A stretch of DNA of 16,683 nt, taken from Alphaproteobacteria bacterium (GTDB lineage: Bacteria > Pseudomonadota > Alphaproteobacteria > Bin95). The notes beneath the pieces are model-generated. The model did not search any database, had not been told where the DNA came from, and saw nothing but the letters and a program-made list of their open reading frames with translations. The DNA is taken from contig JAJECF010000172.1 in the NCBI GenBank assembly GCA_022822125.1, forward strand, positions 1-16,683, in the 5' to 3' direction. Both the position numbers and the translations under genes were made by a program. Below, piece by piece: positions 5,905-14,094 of the stretch (its first letter is position 1; each line of letters begins with the position of its first letter).

Positions 5905-7128
5905 ATGGAACGTGATTTCCACCGAATCCGGCGCCTGCCGCCCTACCTCTTCGCCGAGGTGAACGAAATGAAGGCGCGCGCGCGCGCCGCCGGCGAGGAC
6001 ATCATCGATTTCGGCATGGGCAATCCCGACCGCCCGACGCCGCCGCATATTGTGGAGAAGCTGGTCGAAACAGCCCGCGACCCCCGCACCCACCGCTACT
6101 CGACCTCACGCGGCATACCGGGCCTGCGCCGGGCGATTGCAGCCTATTACGACCGCCGCTTCGGGGTGGAGATCGACCCCGAGCGGGAGGCGGTGGTCAC
6201 GCTCGGCTCCAAGGAGGGGCTCGCCAATCTCGCCCAGGCGATTTCCTCGCCGGGCGATATCGTGCTGGTGCCCAATCCCTCCTACCCGATCCATCCCTAC
6301 GGGTTCATCATCGCCGGCGCCTCGGCGCGGCATATTCCGGTCGGGCCGGGCCATGACTTCATGGCCGAGCTGGAGCGCGCGGCGCGCCATTCCGTGCCGC
6401 CGCCGACCGCGCTGCTGCTGAGCTATCCGTCGAACCCGACAGCGGAAACCGCCGATCTCGACTTCTATGGCGAGGTGGTGGATTTCTGCCGCCGGCGCGG
6501 AATCTGGATCATCTCCGACCTCGCCTATGCCGAGATCTGGTTTGATGGCCGGCCGCCGCCTTCCGTGCTCCAGGCGCCGGGCGCGCGCGACATCGCGGTC
6601 GAGTTTACCTCCCTTTCCAAGACCTATTCCATGCCGGGCTGGCGGGTCGGCTTCTGCGTCGGCAATGAGCGGCTCGTCGGCGCGCTGGCGCGGGTCAAGT
6701 CCTATCTCGACTATGGCGCCTTCACGCCGATCCAAGTGGCCGCCGTGGCGGCGCTGAACGGCCCGCAGGACTGCGTGGAAGAGACGCGCGCGCTCTATCG
6801 GGAGCGGCGGGACACGCTGGTGGACGCTTTCGGGCAGGCCGGCTGGGAGGTGCCGCCGCCGCCGGCGACCATGTTCGCCTGGGCGCCGCTGCCGCCGGCG
6901 CTGGCCGGCATGGGCTCGCTGGCGTTCTCCAAATTGCTGTTGCAGGAAGCGAAGGTTGCCGTCTCTCCGGGCGTGGGCTTCGGCGAATATGGCGAGGGGT
7001 TCGTGCGCATGGCACTCGTGGAGAATCGGCAGCGCATCCGGCAGGCGGCGCGCGGCGTAAGGCAGTTCCTGGGCGAAGCCGAGGCCTTTGCCGGGGAGGC
7101 GGCGCGCGCCGCTGCGGCCGCGCAATGA
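5905..7128 (+). CDS. alaC: PLP-dependent class I/II aminotransferase, AlaC-like
   Basis: The 407-residue protein is a fold-type I aminotransferase of the AlaC / LL-diaminopimelate-aminotransferase-like group. AlaC makes alanine from pyruvate and glutamate; related proteins act on aspartate or diaminopimelate. The PLP lysine is Lys239 in SLSKTYSMPGWR. Other family marks are GNPDRPTP near the N-terminus, YPSNPT (the substrate-binding Asn) and SDLAYAEIWFDG (the Asp that contacts the PLP nitrogen). GGAG lies 10 bases before the start at 5905, and a -10-like TATAAA at 5867 has no good -35. The stop overlaps the hom start (ATGA). The neighbour points to an aspartate-family or alanine role, but substrate specificity is not provable here. 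The last 20 or so residues, rich in Ala, extend beyond the usual end. Confidence 0.88.
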   Translation: MERDFHRIRRLPPYLFAEVNEMKARARAAGEDIIDFGMGNPDRPTPPHIVEKLVETARDPRTHRYSTSRGIPGLRRAIAAYYDRRFGVEIDPEREAVVTLGSKEGLANLAQAISSPGDIVLVPNPSYPIHPYGFIIAGASARHIPVGPGHDFMAELERAARHSVPPPTALLLSYPSNPTAETADLDFYGEVVDFCRRRGIWIISDLAYAEIWFDGRPPPSVLQAPGARDIAVEFTSLSKTYSMPGWRVGFCVGNERLVGALARVKSYLDYGAFTPIQVAAVAALNGPQDCVEETRALYRERRDTLVDAFGQAGWEVPPPPATMFAWAPLPPALAGMGSLAFSKLLLQEAKVAVSPGVGFGEYGEGFVRMALVENRQRIRQAARGVRQFLGEAEAFAGEAARAAAAAQ

Positions 7129-8414
7129 CGGCGCTCAGGCTCGCCATCGCCGGGCTCGGCACGGTCGGCACCGGTCTCGTCCGGCTCCTCGAAGGCGAGG
7201 CGGAGCTGCTGGCGCTCAGGGCCGGGCGGCCGATCGAGATCATGGACGTCTCGGCGCGCGAGCGCGGGCGCGACCGGGGCGTGGCGCTGGACCGCTACCG
7301 CTGGCACGACGACGCCGTCGCCATGGCGCGCGGCACCGACGCCGATGTCGTGGTGGAGTTGATCGGCGGCTCCGACGGGCCGGCCAAGGCGGTCTGCGAG
7401 GCGGCGCTTGGCGCCGGCAAGCATGTGGTCACGGCCAACAAGGCGCTGCTCGCCCATCACGGCGCCGCGCTTGCCCGCGCGGCGGAGGAGGCCGGCGCGG
7501 CGCTGCTCTACGAAGCTGCCGTGGCGGGCGGCATACCGGCGATCAAGGCCGTGCGCGAGGGCTTCGCCGGCAACGAAATCCGGCGCGTGATGGGCATACT
7601 GAACGGCACCTGCAACTACATGCTCTCCGACATGCGCCGCACGGGGCGCGATTTCGGGACCGTGCTGAAGGAGGCGCAGGACCTGGGCTATGCCGAAGCC
7701 GATCCGGGCTTCGACATCGACGGCGTGGATGCGGCCCACAAGCTCGCCATCCTGGCCAGCCTCGCCTTCGGGGTCGAGGTCGATCTGGCGGCCGTGCATG
7801 TCGAGGGCATCCGCAGCGTGTCGGCGCTCGATATCGCCTTCGCCGAGGAGCTCGGATACCGGATCAAGCTGCTCGGCATCGCACGGCGATCGGAGGCCGG
7901 GCTGGAACAGCGCGTCCACCCCTGCATGGTGCCGGTCGAGGCGCCCATCGCGCATGTGGACGGGGTGCTCAACGCTGTGGTGGTCGAGGGCAGCCAGGTC
8001 GGCCGCGCCGTGCTGGAAGGCCCCGGCGCCGGGGCGGGGCCGACCGCCTCGGCCGTCGCCGCCGATCTCATCGACATTGCGCGCGGCGGGCGGGCGCCGG
8101 CCTTTGGCGTGCCGGCCGCCGCATTGAAACCCCTGCAGGCGGCGCCGATGGACGCGCATATGGGCGCCTATTACATCCGCCTGATGGTGGTGGACCGCCC
8201 GCGCGTGCTCGCTTCGGTCGCCGCCAGCCTCGGCGCGCACGGTATTTCCATCGAATCCGTGCTCCAACGGGGCCGCGCGCCGGAAGAGCGGGTTCCGGTC
8301 GTGATCGTGACGCATGAGACGCAGGAGCGAGACCTGAAGGCGGCGCTTGCCGAGATCGCGTGCCATGAAGCAGTGGCCGAGCCGCCGCTTTCGATCCGCA
8401 TCGAAGCTCTGTAG
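7125..8414 (+). CDS. hom: Homoserine dehydrogenase
   Basis: This enzyme reduces aspartate-4-semialdehyde to homoserine with NAD(P)H, the branch point to threonine and methionine. The 429-residue form has an N-terminal Rossmann motif GLGTVGTG (residues 10-17), the TANKALLA segment, the catalytic-domain signature GILNGTCNYML and ADPGFDIDGVDAAHKLAIL, and a C-terminal ACT domain from about residue 347 (YYIRLMVVDRPRVLASVA). The ACT domain usually gives feedback inhibition by threonine. It is monofunctional, with no aspartokinase part. The start overlaps the aminotransferase stop by 4 bases and no separate ribosome binding site is visible, so it is probably translated by coupling. Confidence 0.96.
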   Translation: MTALRLAIAGLGTVGTGLVRLLEGEAELLALRAGRPIEIMDVSARERGRDRGVALDRYRWHDDAVAMARGTDADVVVELIGGSDGPAKAVCEAALGAGKHVVTANKALLAHHGAALARAAEEAGAALLYEAAVAGGIPAIKAVREGFAGNEIRRVMGILNGTCNYMLSDMRRTGRDFGTVLKEAQDLGYAEADPGFDIDGVDAAHKLAILASLAFGVEVDLAAVHVEGIRSVSALDIAFAEELGYRIKLLGIARRSEAGLEQRVHPCMVPVEAPIAHVDGVLNAVVVEGSQVGRAVLEGPGAGAGPTASAVAADLIDIARGGRAPAFGVPAAALKPLQAAPMDAHMGAYYIRLMVVDRPRVLASVAASLGAHGISIESVLQRGRAPEERVPVVIVTHETQERDLKAALAEIACHEAVAEPPLSIRIEAL

Positions 8415-8422
8415 CGAAGCCG

Positions 8423-8430
8423 GGAGGAGG
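8423..8430 (+). promoter_or_regulatory. Ribosome binding site of glpX
   Basis: GGAGGAGG lies 9 bases before the ATG at 8440. It decides between this start and an in-frame ATG at 8347 that would lie inside hom. Confidence 0.75.
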
Positions 8431-8439
8431 CCAGCGCCC

Positions 8440-9450
8440 ATGCCAGACAGACCGTCCCCATCCGACGGCGCCAGGGCCGTCATGGACCGCAACCTCGCGC
8501 TGGAAGCGGTGAGAGTAACCGAGGCCGCCGCGCTTGCGGCCTCGCGCCTGATGGGCCGCGGCGACGAAAAGGCGGCCGACCAGGCGGCGGTGGACGCGAT
8601 GCGCCGGGCGCTGAACGACCTGACCATCGACGGCACGGTGGTGATCGGCGAGGGCGAGCGCGACGAGGCGCCGATGCTCTATATAGGCGAGCGGGTCGGC
8701 GCCGGCGGCCCTAAGATCGACATCGCGCTCGACCCGCTGGAAGGCACGACGATCACCGCCAAGGGCGGGTCGAACGCGCTCGCCGTCATCGCCATGGCGG
8801 AGGAAGGCGGCTTCCTCCATGCGCCCGATGTCTATATGGACAAGATCGCCGTCGGCGGGGACCTGCCGGAAGGCCTCGTCGATCTCGACCGCAGTCCTGC
8901 CGACAACCTGGCGGCGCTGGCTGACGCCAAGGGCGTCGCCGTCGCCGACCTCGTGGTGTGTATCCTCGACCGGCCCCGGCACGAAGACCTGATCGGCGCG
9001 GTGCGCGACGCCGGCTCGCGCATCCAGCTCATCCAGGACGGCGATGTCTCGGGCGTCATCGCCACCTCGCGCCCGGACAGCGGCATCGACATCTATATGG
9101 GCTCGGGCGGCGCGCCCGAGGGCGTGCTCGCGGCGGCGGCGCTGCGCTGCATCGGCGGCCAGTTCCAGGGCCGGCTGCTGTTCCGCAACGACGATGAGCG
9201 CACCCGCGCCAGACGCATCGGCATCGAGGACCTGAACCGCAAATACGGCCTGCTGGAGCTTGCAAGCGGCGATGTCATGTTCGCGGCGACGGGCGTGACC
9301 TCCGGCACCATGCTGCGCGGCGTGCGCCGCTTCGCCGGCGGCGGCTACACTCATTCCATGATTATGCGCTCCAAGAGCGGGACGGTGCGAACCGTCGAGG
9401 CCTGGCACAATTTCGACCGCAAGACCGGCTTCGACGCCGTGGATGGCTGA
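8440..9450 (+). CDS. glpX: Class II fructose-1,6-bisphosphatase
   Basis: GlpX hydrolyses fructose 1,6-bisphosphate to fructose 6-phosphate in gluconeogenesis, in the cytosol, using Mn2+ or Mg2+. The 336-residue product has normal length. Metal and substrate sites of the family are visible: IGEGERDEAP (residues 69-78), DPLEGTT (from Asp98), the Asp- and Gly-rich HLYxD-equivalent stretch VYMDKIAVG, and GSGGAPEGVLAAAAL with its conserved Glu. Some class II enzymes also act on sedoheptulose 1,7-bisphosphate; nothing here settles that. It begins 25 bp after hom with a strong ribosome binding site and overlaps recJ by 8 bases, so it is inside the operon. Confidence 0.96.
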   Translation: MPDRPSPSDGARAVMDRNLALEAVRVTEAAALAASRLMGRGDEKAADQAAVDAMRRALNDLTIDGTVVIGEGERDEAPMLYIGERVGAGGPKIDIALDPLEGTTITAKGGSNALAVIAMAEEGGFLHAPDVYMDKIAVGGDLPEGLVDLDRSPADNLAALADAKGVAVADLVVCILDRPRHEDLIGAVRDAGSRIQLIQDGDVSGVIATSRPDSGIDIYMGSGGAPEGVLAAAALRCIGGQFQGRLLFRNDDERTRARRIGIEDLNRKYGLLELASGDVMFAATGVTSGTMLRGVRRFAGGGYTHSMIMRSKSGTVRTVEAWHNFDRKTGFDAVDG

Positions 9451-11206
9451 ACCCTTTCTCGGCGTCTCGCGCTCGTTCGGGGGCCGCGCCTGGCGCGAGC
9501 GGCCGGGCGACGCCCGGGCCGCGGCCGCAATCGCGCAACGGGAAGGGCTGCCGGAGATCGCCGCGCGCGTGCTCGCCAATAGGGGCGTGACGCCGGAGGC
9601 GGCGGGCGCCTTCCTGAAGCCGCAGCTCAGGACCTCCCTGCCGGATCCATCCTGCCTGAGCGATATGGACCTCGCGGCGGAGCGGCTTGCCGACGCGGCC
9701 GAGGCCGGCGAGACCGTCGCCGTATTCGCCGATTACGACGTGGACGGCGCAACCTCCGCCGCCCTGCTCGCCCGCTTCCTCCACGCGGTGGGCGGCGGCA
9801 CCAGGCTCTATGTGCCCGACCGGCTGACGGAGGGATACGGCCCGAGCGAAGCCGCATTCGACCGGCTTGCGGCGGAAGGCCACCGGCTTGTGCTGACGGT
9901 CGATTGCGGCACTACCGCCTTCGGGCCGCTCGCCCATGCCGCGGGCCTCGGCCTCGAATGCGTCGTGCTGGACCACCACCTGCCCGAGGCCCGTCTGCCG
10001 GAGGCGCTCGCCGTGGTGAATCCCAATCGCATGGACGAGACGGGCGCGCTCGGCGGGCTCGCCGCGGTCGGGGTCGTTTTCCTGCTCGTCGTCGCCGCCA
10101 ACCGCGTGCTCCGCCGGCGCGGCCATTACCGCTTTCGTCCAGAGCCGGACCTGCGCGCCTGGCTCGACCTCGTGGCGCTCGGCACGGTCGCCGACGTGAT
10201 GGACCTGACGGGCCTCAATCGGGCCTTTGTGGCGCGCGGCCTCGACGTGCTGGCGCGTCGGAGCAATCCCGGCATTGCGGCCCTGCTCACCGCCGCCGGC
10301 GTGGAGCGGCGGCCCGCCGCCTACCATCTGGGTTTCGTGCTCGGCCCCCGGATCAATGCCGGCGGGCGCGTCGGCGAGGCGGGGCTGGGCGCGCGGCTGC
10401 TCGCCTCCGACGATCCCGGGGAGGCGCAGCATCTCGCCGGGACGCTGGAACGCCTCAACAACGAGCGCCGGCAGGTGGAAGCGGATGTCCTCGCCGCCGC
10501 CCTCGCCCAGGAGCGGGAGGACGGCGCGCCCTTCGTGCTTGCGGTCGGCGAAGGCTGGCATCCGGGCGTCGTCGGCATCGTGGCGAGCCGCCTTGTGGAG
10601 CGCTACCGCCGGCCGGCGCTGGTAGGCGCCCGGGAGGGCGGCCGGATTCGCGGCTCGGCGCGCTCGGTCCCCGACATGCCCATCGGTCCGGCGATCCTGG
10701 CGGCGCGGAATGCGGGTCTGCTGGAGGCGGGCGGCGGCCACGACATGGCGGCGGGTTTCACGCTCGACGAAGCGAAGCGCGCGGCCTTCGAGGCGTTCCT
10801 CGCCGAGCGGCTGGCGTCGCTTGCGCCGGCGGACAGGCAGGCGCCGGCGCTCGATATCGACGCCGGCCTCTCGGTCGCCGGCGCGTCGGCCGGGCTGCTG
10901 GCGCATCTGGAGGCCGTCGAACCTTTCGGCCGCGGCAATCCGGAGCCTGTTTTCGCGCTGCCGGCGGTGCGCGTGCGCCATGCCCGCATCGTCGGCAAAA
11001 ACCATGTTCGCGCCGACCTCGGCGACGCCGGCGGCGGGCGGCTCGCGGCGATCGCCTTCCGCTCGGCCGGAACGCCGGTCGGCCGGGCGCTGCTGGAGAC
11101 GGAGGCGCGCGCGCTGCATGTGGCCGGCACGATCCGCGCCGACGACTGGCGCGGCAAGAGCGCGGTCCAGCTCGTCATATCCGACGCGGCCGAGCCGGCA
11201 CCATAG
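9443..11206 (+). CDS. recJ: Single-stranded-DNA-specific exonuclease RecJ
   Basis: RecJ degrades single-stranded DNA 5' to 3' in recombinational, mismatch and base-excision repair. The 587-residue protein belongs to the DHH superfamily. Motif I is DYDVDGATS (residues 97-105), motif II VDCGT (Asp154) and motif III DHH (177-179). The DHHA1 part carries GGGHDMAAGF near residue 430, and a C-terminal OB-like domain includes EPFGRGNPEPVF. Length is normal for alphaproteobacterial RecJ. The start lies inside the end of glpX with no clear ribosome binding site, so translation is probably coupled. The glpX-recJ order after hom recurs in Alphaproteobacteria. Confidence 0.96.
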   Translation: MAEPFLGVSRSFGGRAWRERPGDARAAAAIAQREGLPEIAARVLANRGVTPEAAGAFLKPQLRTSLPDPSCLSDMDLAAERLADAAEAGETVAVFADYDVDGATSAALLARFLHAVGGGTRLYVPDRLTEGYGPSEAAFDRLAAEGHRLVLTVDCGTTAFGPLAHAAGLGLECVVLDHHLPEARLPEALAVVNPNRMDETGALGGLAAVGVVFLLVVAANRVLRRRGHYRFRPEPDLRAWLDLVALGTVADVMDLTGLNRAFVARGLDVLARRSNPGIAALLTAAGVERRPAAYHLGFVLGPRINAGGRVGEAGLGARLLASDDPGEAQHLAGTLERLNNERRQVEADVLAAALAQEREDGAPFVLAVGEGWHPGVVGIVASRLVERYRRPALVGAREGGRIRGSARSVPDMPIGPAILAARNAGLLEAGGGHDMAAGFTLDEAKRAAFEAFLAERLASLAPADRQAPALDIDAGLSVAGASAGLLAHLEAVEPFGRGNPEPVFALPAVRVRHARIVGKNHVRADLGDAGGGRLAAIAFRSAGTPVGRALLETEARALHVAGTIRADDWRGKSAVQLVISDAAEPAP

Positions 11207-11283
11207 GCTGCCCTCGATGCAGCCCGACGGGCCGTTCCGTAATCGAACTGCCCTGTTAACGGAAACCGGGGAATAACGGCGCC

Positions 11284-12246
11284 ATGCGCAAATCCATCCT
11301 GACCCTCACTGTCATGTCCATTGCCCTGTCGGCTTGTCAAAGCATGAAATCGGAAACCGTTAGTTATACATCGCCATATGCCGTGCCTTACGGTTTCGGT
11401 ATCGGGGACGAAACGCTGCCGTCCTTTATGTCCTCGGCCATTATCGTGGACCTTTCCGGCAAATTATGGCTGCCCGAAGGCGAAGGCCCGTTCCCGGTCG
11501 TCCTGTGGGGACATCCGACGACCATAAGCGAGTCTCTTGCCAAATGGCGTCGCGATCTTCGCGATGGACTGATTGCCGAAGGTATCGGTGTCTTTTTCAA
11601 TAACTCATATGCGGGCCGAGGTTTGCCGCGAAAGGCTACAGGGCGATACCTGAATTCCTACAGCCGCTATGTGGACGCGGTCCGCGCCCTCGAGGCGCTG
11701 GCCAAACACCCGAAAATCGATCCTGAACGGATCGGCATCAGCGGCGCCAGCTTCGGGGCGAATGTCGCCATGCGGCTTCAATGGGAGGCCTATATGGCCC
11801 AGATGCAGCCGGACGGCCTTCGCTATGCCGCCCATGTGCCGATTTACCCGCCCTGCAACGCGATTATCAAGGATTACAAGTCCACCGGAGCGCCGATGCT
11901 GATCCTTATCGGCGAGAAAGACTGGAATTACGCCAGCCGCTGCGAGGACCGGGCCGCCGAACTCCGGCAGGCGGGCGGGCAGATCGATCTCGTCATCTAT
12001 CCCGGCGCATACCATTGTTTCATTTCAACCATGACGCCCCGAATGGTCAATGCTCCGGTTTACGGGGATTGCGGAACCGAAACGATCGACAAGGCGAAGG
12101 GCTTCTCCATGAGGAATCTGGACACCGTGAAGGGCGGCTACCCCGGCTGCATCAAGCCGCAAGGCATGTGCGGAAGCAATCGGGCGGCGACTGCCGACGC
12201 CTTGAAACGCACGGTCGCTTTCTTCGCCGAGCACCTGCGGAAGTAA
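11284..12246 (+). CDS. Alpha/beta-hydrolase lipoprotein, dienelactone-hydrolase-like
   Basis: The 320-residue product begins with a lipoprotein signal peptide (MRKSILTLTVMSIALSAC), with the lipidated Cys at residue 18, so it should be anchored in the periplasm. The rest is an alpha/beta hydrolase with a visible catalytic triad: Ser156 in the nucleophile elbow GASFGA, Asp213 in IGEKDW and His244 in GAYHCF. An early oxyanion-side segment FPVVLWGHP fits dienelactone-hydrolase-like proteins. Five or more Cys in the mature part could form disulfides in the periplasm. The substrate (ester, lactone or peptide-like) is unknown. Codon use is looser than in its neighbours, with ATA, TTA and AGT codons in the first 60, which hints at a different origin. 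It stands 77 bp after recJ and may have its own promoter. Confidence 0.8.
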   Translation: MRKSILTLTVMSIALSACQSMKSETVSYTSPYAVPYGFGIGDETLPSFMSSAIIVDLSGKLWLPEGEGPFPVVLWGHPTTISESLAKWRRDLRDGLIAEGIGVFFNNSYAGRGLPRKATGRYLNSYSRYVDAVRALEALAKHPKIDPERIGISGASFGANVAMRLQWEAYMAQMQPDGLRYAAHVPIYPPCNAIIKDYKSTGAPMLILIGEKDWNYASRCEDRAAELRQAGGQIDLVIYPGAYHCFISTMTPRMVNAPVYGDCGTETIDKAKGFSMRNLDTVKGGYPGCIKPQGMCGSNRAATADALKRTVAFFAEHLRK

Positions 12247-12300
12247 AAATGCCGCCCGGTTTCCCTTTTTTCGTCGATCCGCCCGGCGCCCCCGCCTCTC

Positions 12301-12338
12301 CTCATCCTGAGTAGCGCCCGCCTGCGGGCGCGTATCGA
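12301..12338. repeat. REP-like intergenic repeat, copy A
   Basis: The unit opens with CTCATCCTGAGTAGCG and closes with GCGCGTATCGA. Between them is a short hairpin, GCCCG-CCTG-CGGGC. Such units belong to the short palindromic intergenic repeats seen in many Alphaproteobacteria. This one lies about 55 bp after the hydrolase stop and could serve as its terminator or mRNA stabiliser. Confidence 0.75.
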
Positions 12339-12340
12339 AC

Positions 12341-12380
12341 CTCATCCTGAGTAGCGGCTGCGTCAGCAGGCGCGTATCGA
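12341..12380. repeat. REP-like intergenic repeat, copy B
   Basis: This is a direct repeat of copy A with the same ends (CTCATCCTGAGTAGCG and GCGCGTATCGA) and a different centre. It is followed at 12384-12404 by a piece reading GACGGTCCTGAGCCTGTCGAA, in parts GACGGTCC and TGAGCCTGTCGAA, another commonly seen intergenic repeat fragment, and by the perfect palindrome GGGACGTCCC (12405-12414). Confidence 0.75.
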
Positions 12381-12430
12381 AGGACGGTCCTGAGCCTGTC
12401 GAAGGGGACGTCCCTCGCCGTCTGGCCCCC

Positions 12431-12464
12431 TCGATACGCGGCTGGCGCCGCTACTCGGGATGAG
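12431..12464. repeat. REP-like intergenic repeat, copy C (inverted)
   Basis: Copy C reads TCGATACGCGGC ... CCGCTACTCGGGATGAG, the reverse complement of the unit. It can pair with copy B into one long hairpin whose loop is the stretch 12381-12430. A head-to-head pair of this kind is the usual arrangement of BIME-type elements. Confidence 0.75.
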
Positions 12465-12681
12465 GACAAAGGACCGGGGCTACGGCAGGGAGGCCCGCGC
12501 CATCGGTTCCGATCAACAACCGCTGGTATAACACCCTCCAATACCAACAAAAACTCCTCCATCTCACACCCCAGGCCAGCAGAAACCGCGACCGTAGTGT
12601 GAATCGAAAACACAAACGCCTAAAAGATAATCTGCAAAAGCGAGTCCCATGGAGGCTCGAAGCTGTGGCCGGAACCAGACC
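12465..12681. other. Gene-free stretch before rsmD
   Basis: The gap from the hydrolase stop to rsmD is 435 bp. Its first part holds the repeats. The rest, from 12465, is clearly more AT-rich, especially 12520-12640, and has no open frame I can support. It may hold the rsmD promoter; I see no convincing -35/-10 pair. Confidence 0.45.
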
Positions 12682-13227
12682 GTGATCCGCATCATCGCTG
12701 GCCGCTGGCGCGGCCGGCGGCTTGCCGCGCCAGCGGACCGCTCCGTGCGCCCGACGGCCGAGCGGGTGCGCGAGGCGGCGTTCAACCGCTTCCTCCATGC
12801 AGGCCTCGGGCCGCCGCTAGCGGGCGCGGCGTTCCTGGATGTCTTCGCCGGCACGGGCGCGGTCGGTCTGGAGGCGCTCTCGCGCGGCGCGGCGCGCGCG
12901 GGCTTCATCGAGCGGGACCCGGCGGCGCTTGCCCTGTTGCGGCGCAATGTGGGCGGAGAGGGAACGGTCCATGTCCGCGATGCCGCCTCGCCCGGGCCTG
13001 CGCCCGCAGCTTATGACATCGCCTGGCTCGACCCGCCCTGGGGCTCGGGGCTGGCCGCGCCGGCGCTCGCCGCGCTGGCGCGCGAGGGCTGGCTCCGGCC
13101 GGACGCACTGGTCGTCGTGGAGAGCGCGCATGACGATGCGCCGGACCTCCCCGGACTCATGGACCGCCGCCGCTACGGCCGCGCCGTCCTCGCATTCCTG
13201 CGCGTCCCGCCCACCGGCCCGGGCTAG
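12682..13227 (+). CDS. rsmD: 16S rRNA (guanine(966)-N(2))-methyltransferase
   Basis: RsmD methylates G966 of 16S rRNA during 30S assembly using AdoMet. The start is taken as the GTG at 12682, giving 181 residues beginning MIRIIAGRWRGRRL, the standard start of the family. The ATG at 12649 would add 11 residues (MEARSCGRNQT) with no family match, although neither start has a strong ribosome binding site. The AdoMet motif I is DVFAGTGAVGLEALSRGA (from Asp53) and the catalytic motif IV is DPPW (117-120). Length is normal. The gene usually follows a pseudouridine synthase gene in this class; here it follows a repeat cluster instead. Confidence 0.92.
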   Translation: MIRIIAGRWRGRRLAAPADRSVRPTAERVREAAFNRFLHAGLGPPLAGAAFLDVFAGTGAVGLEALSRGAARAGFIERDPAALALLRRNVGGEGTVHVRDAASPGPAPAAYDIAWLDPPWGSGLAAPALAALAREGWLRPDALVVVESAHDDAPDLPGLMDRRRYGRAVLAFLRVPPTGPG

Positions 13228-13415
13228 CCAGGATCGCTCGCCTGCGTCACGAAGCTCTGCCAAACTCGGGAACGAGATCGGGGCGCATTCGGGCTCCTGT
13301 TCCGTCTGGCGCGCGCTTGCGATAGCGGCGGGCGCGGGAGAACAGCGGTTCGCCGATCCGGTTCGCTTCGGACGGCACGGTCTTCTGACTTCGGACTCGA
13401 GAGAGGTTTTTCGCC

Positions 13416-14045
13416 ATGGGCAATGTCACGGTCATCGATCATCCGCTGGTGCAGCACAAGCTGTCGCTCATGCGCCGCAGGGACACCGACACCGCCAGGT
13501 TCCGGCTGCTGCTGCGCGAGATTTCGCTCCTGCTGGGTTACGAAGTGACACGCGACCTGGCGACGGAGGACCGCAGCATCGAGACGCCGCTTGCGGAGAC
13601 CCGCGCCCCGTTCCTGACCGGCAAGAAGCTCGTCCTCGTCTCCATCCTGAGAGCCGGCAACGGGCTGCTGGAAGGCATGCTCGACCTCATTCCGTCGGCC
13701 CGCGTCGGGCATGTGGGCATCTATCGCGACCCGGAGACGCTGCTCGCCATGGAATATTACTTCAAGGTGCCGGATGACCTCGGCGACCGCCCGGTGATCG
13801 TCCTCGACCCCATGCTGGCGACGGGGAACTCGGCGGTTGCGGCGGTCTCCCGGCTCAAGGAGGCGAGCGCGCGCGACATCAAGATGGCATGTCTGCTCGC
13901 CGCGCCGGAAGGAATCGAGGCATTCCACAGCGCCCACCCCGATGTGGCGGTCTTCACCGCCGCCGTCGATGAGCGGCTGGACGACCACGGCTATATCGTG
14001 CCGGGCCTCGGCGATGCCGGCGACAGGCTCTACGGCAACAAGTGA
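13416..14045 (+). CDS. upp: Uracil phosphoribosyltransferase
   Basis: Upp salvages uracil: uracil plus PRPP gives UMP and pyrophosphate. The 209-residue product is the usual length. The PRPP-binding loop is [10 protein letters not shown] (residues 131-140). The N-terminal [15 protein letters not shown], the [14 protein letters not shown] segment and the C-terminal uracil-binding part ([20 protein letters not shown]) all match the family. GAGAGG (13401-13406) lies 9 bases before the ATG. It is preceded by a 188 bp gap and probably has its own promoter. It converges with the autotransporter gene, with 49 bp between their stops and no clear terminator hairpin. Confidence 0.96.
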   Translation: MGNVTVIDHPLVQHKLSLMRRRDTDTARFRLLLREISLLLGYEVTRDLATEDRSIETPLAETRAPFLTGKKLVLVSILRAGNGLLEGMLDLIPSARVGHVGIYRDPETLLAMEYYFKVPDDLGDRPVIVLDPMLATGNSAVAAVSRLKEASARDIKMACLLAAPEGIEAFHSAHPDVAVFTAAVDERLDDHGYIVPGLGDAGDRLYGNK

Positions 14046-14094
14046 CCCGACGCAGCAAAGCTCGAATCCCGTTCCATCGCCATTGTCTGCCGCC

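Noticed and set aside
5968..5986. Alternating CG run in the aminotransferase gene
   Set aside because: It encodes ordinary Ala/Arg codons and is expected by composition at this GC content.
6795..8636. 613-codon minus-strand ORF across the aminotransferase, hom and glpX genes
   Set aside because: It spans parts of three recognised genes on the other strand and has shadow-like composition.
9362..11119. 585-codon minus-strand ORF antisense to recJ
   Set aside because: RecJ on the plus strand carries all DHH motifs; the antisense product matches no family.
12302..12613. Minus-strand ORFs across the repeat cluster
   Set aside because: Their translations come from the intergenic repeat itself, a common source of spurious gene calls.
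14055..14075. TCGAATCCC resembling a tRNA T-loop after upp
   Set aside because: No matching 5-bp T-stem, anticodon arm or acceptor stem is present around it.
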